Of a stretch of DNA of 64,000 nt, positions 57,097 through 64,000 are shown piece after piece. A program made the position numbers and the translations under genes. A model generated the notes under the pieces. The model did no database searches, was not told the DNA's origin, and saw only the letters and a list, made by a program, of their open reading frames with translations. Numbering within the stretch: position 1 is the first letter of the stretch; each line of letters begins with the position of its first letter. The stretch comes from Phorcus lineatus. Lineage: Eukaryota > Mollusca > Gastropoda > Trochida > Trochidae. The stretch covers positions 35,770,010 through 35,834,009 of the forward strand of contig OV121088.1 of NCBI GenBank assembly GCA_921293015.1, written 5' to 3'.

Positions 57097-58532
57097 GATA
57101 TTTGCATTGTGGTACACAATTAAGTGAAGGGTCTTTAGGTCTTCAGCAGTAGAAATCTATTGACATCAAGACGAAATTTTAACATTCTGGTATCACTTAT
57201 TTCAATCAATTGAATAAAGTCACTTTGTATTTTTGTGAAATATATTTTATTTATGAGGGAAGTGGGAACAACTGCAAGCTATACAACTAAGAGCGACATC
57301 ATACTAGCATGTACATTATATACATATTATTTTCCTACTTTATACAGAAAAGGTTAGAAAGAAGAATAACCGTAATGCAGGACATTCCACATTCTTGTAC
57401 ATTCCAACAATCTTAGATAAGGACGGTTTGATAAATGTGAACGGTTAATGCAAAAGTAACACACAGACAATCTTCGTATATGTATCAGTATAAAATGTCA
57501 TAATGGCAATCACATGATTAACACAGATGCAAGAAACCTTTACACTTTTCACTGTTACTTCAATAAGAGCAATTGGATTATCAATAAAAGGCCTACCGAC
57601 TTCATTTCGCTGACAGGCACTGAACGTCGATACAAGTTCAGTAAAACATTGCCTATCATTGAAGACAATGTTAACCAGTGCTCATAAGCATATAATCAGA
57701 AACTCCGAGTTTTCAACCTTGATGAAAGTGTTTTCCAGATATCTTACCTTTCATACAAATGAACCTTATGAAACAGTTGAGTACTAAAACAACATTGTAT
57801 AACAAATATGATTACATTCTTTAGTCATGACAATTATCAGTAATGAAGATGTTTAAATGTACTCGATCATACAGTCATACAAACACAATTCATATAATAG
57901 GGAACAATGCATCAGTTTGCATGATTTCGCAAATTCAATTTTTGCAGACAATACGAAAACAACAATTATCAGCAGTTGTGATAAATAAAAAAACAATGAA
58001 ATTTCTTTGGTTATGAAATCAGTGTATATACAAATGACCTGAATTCTATTAATTTTATATTCATTTAAGAGGTAATGATTTATTTAAAATCTGTACCCAT
58101 ATACAACAGAGCCATTTAGCAGTTAGACTTACCATTTCGTGTATAACGGACGTATACGATTTGTGTATCCCTTCCTGATATCAACCGTCTCAACTTTTCA
58201 AACAAACAATTCTTTCAAGGAAAAATTCGTGATTATTTGAGCTTGTTTAATTGAGCAACAACGATTATAATGATAATATATCATATATTACAAATGAGTA
58301 AAGCTCATAACCTCCGCCTGTAGTTGACCGGATGTAAAATATTCTTGTAAGAATCTTATTGACATGAAAAAGCTGATGTTGCATGTTTTCAAATACAATT
58401 TGAAGGGTATTATTGTGTTGTTTTGAAGGCCTATGTGACTTTTCCAAAATAAGTTACAAAGAGAATAGGTGTGTTGATCCCGTTTCATTCCTTTACTGTT
58501 TATAGATATAGATGCTTTTAATTTATAGACTG
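53345..58532. other. Intergenic region between the two - strand genes
   Basis: No coding exon is supported. It contains a MITE fragment of the TTAA-type family near 54214-54640 (AATTAAAACCGGACACTTGC GTGCGCC at 54358). A tRNA-like B-box (on the - strand GGTTCGAATCCCAC near 55700) may be a SINE head. A (TA)n run lies at about 57020-57096. A donor-like AATG/GTAAGT on the - strand at 58133/58132 could be an untranslated exon of the 15-exon gene. Confidence 0.5.
57024..57096. repeat. (TA)n microsatellite
   Basis: About 70 bp of TA dinucleotides are broken only by CATGCA near 57041. Confidence 0.95.
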
Positions 58533-58538
58533 TTTATT
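58533..58538 (-). terminator. Poly(A) signal of the macrodomain gene
   Basis: AATAAA on the - strand, about 115 nt after the stop codon at 58652-58654. Confidence 0.6.
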
Positions 58539-58651
58539 TCAACAATATTCCTTCATCAGCAGTGGTCCGGTTTATCATGTCCAGCGTAACGTCAATGAAT
58601 AGTGGCATCAATTCCTAATTCTTCTCAATTGCTTTCTGTCAAAATAACACT

Positions 58652-61600
58652 CTACAGTTTTCCTATGCGTTTCAGCGCCTGAAAAAAATGTTTTAGATTA
58701 ATTTCCCGTTCAACAGAAACGAAAACAAAAATATTTAGGAAAATAATTAAGAGTGGGTGTGAAGTGTATTTTTAAGAAGAAAGTGCATGTTTAAAAACCT
58801 AAATTAACTTATACGTGCAATTTGATGACCTCAAAGCCATAACTCGACGTCATACTTCATCTCAAAACTACTGAATTTGAATTTTTTAAATCAACATTCG
58901 ATATTTTTATATTTTATTGTCGATTTCATTTCAGTCATATGGGACATTCACCTCAATATTGTTGGAGTCTTTGGGATGCACAACCACGTAGATTGTCCTC
59001 AGCGATGTAGGATGCCTCGTTTCTTTTTCGAATGTATTCGAGAGCCAAGTGGCTACTGTCCCTGGAGGGTATTCCAGTGTTCCTGTTCCAAGCATTGGGA
59101 ATGCAATACTTCTGTGGCCCATCATTTTTGCGTTTTCCAGTATCAATTCGATAAGGTCAAGAAAGTCCTGAAAGAGATGAAAGCACCGTCACATAAACAG
59201 TTTGAATAATAACCACTATATACTCACTTAATGCAGATAATGTCCATCGTCCATGGAACTTTGCAAATTATGATGTATGTCCATGTACATGTAACATTGT
59301 AGACCACTTTAAATGCAATTTAACCGCTTCCATATAACTATGCAAATCATCATTTTTACCCAAGCGGGCATAAAATATTCCGGGTATAAAGTTTTCATAA
59401 CGGTCATGGGAATTCTAGTTTTTTTTTTTAATAACTCAAGATCTGATTATCTGACAGAAATATATGTTCCCTTTGAGCATGCTTTTTCATGGATATATTC
59501 GCGGTACAAGAAAGATGTTCATATAAACCGTAATTCCTCGCATCTAGTTTATTTTTCTAAAAATAATGCATCTTACCATATTATTATCACATTCAACCGT
59601 TTAATTTGATAGTAATGCATCTACAATTTACCTATATATTACAATAAACCCCGTAATTTCAAAAGGATAAATCGTTTGATCTGGTTTTTTTTTTAATTCT
59701 TGAAACACATATGTTTTTAAATGGAAGTTATTTTCTGTCCTTATGACCCTCTAGATCCTGTGATATTAAAATAAACCCTCCTATAATATGCATATAACAT
59801 GTATAGTACCACGTGATAATGAATTGTGTCCCAATTGCTCTAGATAGTCCCAAAACTGAGAAATAGAAAAAGCATGTAATAATTTGACGAGATTTTCGTG
59901 GAACTCCTGTTAATGTCTATCTAAAATATCTAAACCCAGATTTATTGTATTTTTATCAATTCTTCTATTCTGTAAACGTGGTCCAAGAAGTATATCAAAT
60001 GATAAATTGCCAAAAGGTATTAAATCGTCTACTATGATGTAAAAAGGAACCTTTTCTTCTACTTATGGAATACATCATGGCAATACATAAAGACTCACTA
60101 CCATCTGAAATGAGGAAGATTTCTATGAATTTTCAACCTTAATAACTGCAAGAATGCAACTTTCAACCTCAAGGCAAGAGTCCAATAAAGAAGTAAAACA
60201 TCGATAGGACTCTTCGTCATCAATCCAGACAACTTCTAAATGCATGTAGAAGAGGGTCAGTGAGGGTCATATACCTTCTCCATTGCGCACTCATCTGTCC
60301 ATGGCCACAGGGAGATGTGGAATATATGTTGACACAGTTTCCCACCGGAAGTGATGGCAAGCTCACCGTCTTCAATGCCTTGTGGGTAAAGTTGTCTGCA
60401 CTCCTCTTGTACCCCCTTGCCTGCAGCTTTCAGGACGGCCTGAGATATTGGCCCGCTTCCTAGGTTCAAACTTTTGTCTGTGGTGTTCACCACCACATCG
60501 ACCTGGTAAGATAGATGTTATAAATTATGAAATTCTCAGCGTTACCTTATTTGTGTCTCCTCACATAACTTCTGTCATAGGTAGGCCATTTTAATTGGCT
60601 TTTAAATGTTCACGTTACCGTTACAGTCCTGTGAGAGAGGAATGGAACTGCAAAGGATAAACAAACTTTCAAACGGTAACCATCAGAATGTAAATCGAGT
60701 GCGGTTGCATAGGTGAATTATTTTATGAGGTCATTTTCAGATTTTCAGATGACTTGAAACGCCCATCCAAAAAACACCCGACTACAAGGAATTGATTCAA
60801 ATATATGTATACCTGTTCAGTTCTTCCAATTTCGAAAAAAGCTGTTAAACAGGACAATAAGTAAAACCCAAGTATATAGTATATATTGCTTCGAAAAATA
60901 ATGTTTTGTATGGATAGATAACAATGGTTCCTTCAATGGTGTTGACATCTGTTATGTTGACCTACCCTTGCATAAACAGAAGATTATTTTTGTGTTGATG
61001 ACAGTTTTTTTTATCTAAATGCCAAATAATCTTTATGCGGTTAATGTGCAGTCCAGTATGATTAATACAACACGAACAAAAAATCGGAAATCATATTTTT
61101 AATTGCCTACAAACCTTCATGTGTGAAATGTCGCCTTTTTTCCATTTCACATGGAGTTGATCTGAAAGAAAACAAATTCATTAGATATGATCAAATCATA
61201 ATGGTTCTTGAGTTAATCATCTATATGGAATTATCTTTAATGAGAGAAGAAAAATAAGTAGCATAGACATAACATTCTTCTCACCGAAAATTAAAATAAG
61301 AACAATCAACAATATGCGAGGAATAACGATAATAAACACAATGAGGTACAGATAAAGCGTTATTCCGAGCTACGAGTATCTTATTTCTTTTTCTAGTATC
61401 GAAATCATATTTGAGATTATTTAAGGTACTTTTTTCAAATGGAAAGAATTACTTGGTCATTGCAATCATGCGTGACGGACAACGATTATGTCAATGTCTT
61501 CATTCGCGCAGTCCAAGCAATTCATAACGTGTTTTTCCATCATATATTTAGCAAAGCAGTCTTGAATAAAAGAAATCATAAAAGAAAAAACATTTAAACA

Positions 61601-64000
61601 CTTTACATTTAATGTTAATCCATACCAAATGAAACACAATGTTGACAGGCGTATGTTATATTCCGGATGGAAAGAAGAGGAAATAGTCCTGGCAGCCGAT
61701 CAGATCTCGAGTTATTTTTGGTAATTTCCCACCATTACATTATGAAAACTTTAATACCCGGCATATTTGTGCCTACTTGGGTAAGAATTTCAAATATGAA
61801 ACATGCAGTACTTGTGTCAAACTATTCTTGTCGGTAAAAACAATTGTTAGTTTTTGATAACGGTCATTGATAATATGTTGTAAAAATCACACCTTCAATT
61901 TCCTCCTTCTGAATGGTTCGTTGCTTCCAGACTCCCAGATCTGCTGGCATCGACTTGCTTCTTACAAGCAGTTGGTATTTATCTTTTTCGCTAAAAACCT
62001 AGATTGAAATCATTGAGTACATATTTCATCTTAAACGTGAGCAAGAATTCCTATACAGTTCACAGCTGAAGAAGCAAAGTAAGTGGTTGGTGAACATTAA
62101 AACTTAGTCAATAAACAATACTTGTTTCCCATTGAAAAGGAAACAACAAAATATACAGATAAAAACATCTATCAGTTTTTTGGGGGAATTTTAAAAATAA
62201 TTTTGAAATTGAATGTTTGAACTTACCTGAAGGATTTCTGGGAATTTTGGAAGAATGACAAAACGCACTTCTTCAAGTGCGGTTGGTTTGAATTTCAGGA
62301 TGACGTCATACATTAGAGGCACAACTGCTTCCGGGTCATACTGTAGTTTGCCCATTCCCAGCGCGGGAAAACTGATGCTGCTGTGCATTGATTCATCTGC
62401 CTTGTGCAAACATTTCTTCAGCACATCCCTCAGAGACTTAAAAAAGAAAAGTTGCACAATTGCTGCTGGTTTATAAACAGATCGACTACTCTTTACCGGT
62501 TAAAACTAATAAAACAGACTTTTCAAATAACATATGTCAACGTGGATAATATTTGGTCACATTCCGAAAAGCTTCTCGACCTGAAAGGTAAGCTTGTAAG
62601 GGCAACTTGTAGCCCAAGTCGAGCTAAGTTTCCTTGTCTTATATCACTTTGATTTATGAATTATGTTGGATGTTTTGTTGTTGGTTTTACGTAGATACAA
62701 ATATTCCTATTTTAGGGAATATGCTATCGCCCTTGTGGTGTACAATGAGTTAGAAACTTTCACAGTTGCTTACCCATTCTGTCTGCTTTTGTCGAGACAA
62801 CCATTTGTCACTGAGTACCACGTGGTAGATTTCTTTGCAAGAGAGTTTACCTCCCCCTGTCACCGCAAGGTCACCGACCTTGAGTGGTGACGGATTTTGT
62901 ATACGGCATTCTTTCTGAATAGATGATCCTGCAGCATTAAGAATATCTCCTGAGAGATCCCCATCCGATAGCAACAGTTGAGAGTTGGTCGAGTTCACCA
63001 CCACGTCTGTCTGAAGTTTAAAGACATAAATGAGGAAATGATTAAAATGAATCAAATTCCTTTATCAGAAGTACTTCGTATAACAACATTTTCTTAGCTA
63101 CTAAATATCACGGTAAACATAGACTAAACCCGTCAAGAGTGTTTGTTTAAGCCGAGAAGCACCCGATTGTTAAGATGTCAGGAAAGTTTTGTCTTACAGG
63201 CTTACTCAGCAATATATATGGAGGTTCAAATTCAGAATGAAACCCATTAAACCTCCCTCTGTACGCCCAGATTCAAAGTATTTCTGTCTTCTAAAACCCT
63301 CTTAACAAATTGACCGTGTCTGCATGTATAAATGTGCGTATGTATGTATGTACATTTATGTGGGCATTCATCTATGTATGTATTTGTGTATGTACATGTA
63401 TGTATGTATGTATTATATTTACATGCATGCATGTGTGTGTGCACTTATGTATGTATGTTTGTATTTATGTATGTATTCATTTGTGTATTCATGTTTACAT
63501 GTATTATAAAGATACTTTAAAATTTATAAAGAACCTTGACAAAGGCGACATTTCATCGTTAAAACATAACAGCTTGATAATCATGTAATCACCTCTTCCT
63601 CTGTTATGTCTCCCGAAACGATCGTTACCTTTAAACCGCCATGCTCTGAAAGAGAGGGGAATCATCTTTTGTACAAAAGCGACATTGATTCATCTTGTAT
63701 CATACATATTTTTAATGCTAAACAGTTATTGACTTCAAGTGAGGTGGATCCAATGATTTATCGACGTTGGACATGTGATATTCACAGAGGCGAAGCAATC
63801 CAATGATTTATATCAACCTTGGACATGTGGTATTCACAGAGGCGATTTTTTTAAAACATACTCCGTGGCCCTTTATATGACGTGAACATCCTTATTATAT
63901 AAGAAATAAACTTTGAATTCCTCTGAAATAGAAAGAGTATATCGTCCTCTGAAATAAAACATTTACACTACCTCCGAATGAAGTCCTGTCATGTTTAGCT
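58652..64000 (-). CDS. Tandem macrodomain protein (PARP14-like arrangement), 3' part
   Basis: Exons from 5' to 3': >64000-63972, 63593-63645, 62774-63010, 62227-62436, 61893-61998, 61115-61161, 60275-60502, 58952-59167, 58652-58678. Phases join with no stop, giving about 383 residues in view. Macrodomain 1 runs LKVTIVSGDIT, then TDVVVNSTNSQL, ILNAAGSSIQKEC, VTGGGKL and SFPALGMGKL. Macrodomain 2 runs LHVKWKKGDIS, then VDVVVNTTDKSLNLGSG, VLKAAGKGVQEEC, AFPMLGTGTLEYPPG and TIYVVVHP. These are the nucleotide-binding loops of ADP-ribose-binding macrodomains. A 35-residue linker exon joins the two. The protein ends ALKRIGKL right after macrodomain 2, so no PARP catalytic domain follows. The amino end lies outside the window. 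Probable role: reading or removing ADP-ribose, often antiviral in this family. Confidence 0.88.
63330..63500. repeat. Degenerate (TGTA)n microsatellite
   Basis: TGTATGTATGTA-type sequence with interruptions in an intron of the macrodomain gene. The open frames on both strands here (Cys/Tyr/Met-rich or Thr/His-rich) are artefacts of the repeat. Confidence 0.9.
63857..63875. mobile_element. Isolated MITE end (TTAA-type family)
   Basis: ACATACTCCGTGGCCCTTTA is the complement of TAAAGGGCCACGGAGTATGT, intermediate between the two end types seen at 36342 and 40472. The rest of the element was not recognised. Confidence 0.5.

Noticed and set aside
61475-61565. Cysteine-containing - strand frame (MMEKHVMNCLDCANEDIDII)
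   Set aside because: It lies in an intron of the macrodomain gene, ends at a stop, and lacks a fitting donor. It could be a lost transposon piece but is not supported as an exon.
63310-63588. Cys/Tyr/Met-rich + strand frames
   Set aside because: They come from the TGTA microsatellite in an intron.

Overview
The window is eukaryotic: spliced genes with GT..AG introns, AT-rich intergenic DNA, and many Tc1-, LINE-, SINE- and MITE-type repeats. A tRNA-type SINE tail (GCGGCGTTAAAC followed by CTCA repeats, about 1540-1720) is, to my knowledge, common in gastropods such as abalone. My inference is a marine gastropod, with genus uncertain. No plasmid, phage or bacterial features are present.

Layout. 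(1) 0.2-13.7 kb: a tandem duplication of a secreted FAD amine oxidase gene (2201-4329 and 10481-13631, + strand, two coding exons each, about 90% identical proteins). The upstream DNA is duplicated too, and a decayed LINE and a decayed Tc1 element lie between the copies. A broken third relative lies at 41.8-42.2 kb on the - strand. (2) 17.9-22.0 kb: a 4.1-kb DNA transposon remnant with terminal inverted repeats and two convergent genes, a THAP/HTH transposase start (+) and a SAP-domain protein start (-). (3) 23.5-35.0 kb: two intronless seven-helix receptor genes (23502-24470, 34046-35014), tandem duplicates separated by a LINE remnant, a nearly intact Tc1 transposon and several MITEs. (4) 35-44 kb: a repeat desert with minisatellites, MITEs, a tRNA-type SINE, a mariner-like remnant and the amine oxidase pseudogene. 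(5) 44.5-53.3 kb, - strand: a gene I assembled by hand from 15 exons with consistent splice phases (674 codons), encoding an acidic, low-complexity-rich protein whose family I do not recognise. (6) 58.65-64.0 kb, - strand: the 3' part of a gene encoding at least two tandem macrodomains (ADP-ribose binding), running off the right edge.

The genes do not form an operon. What connects them is tandem duplication (oxidases, receptors) and heavy remodelling by small DNA transposons. The two - strand genes on the right lie head to tail. A macrodomain protein next to an unknown acidic protein may be an innate-immune neighbourhood, but that is inference. All spliced models come from reading splice sites and phases by eye; RNA-seq would test them.
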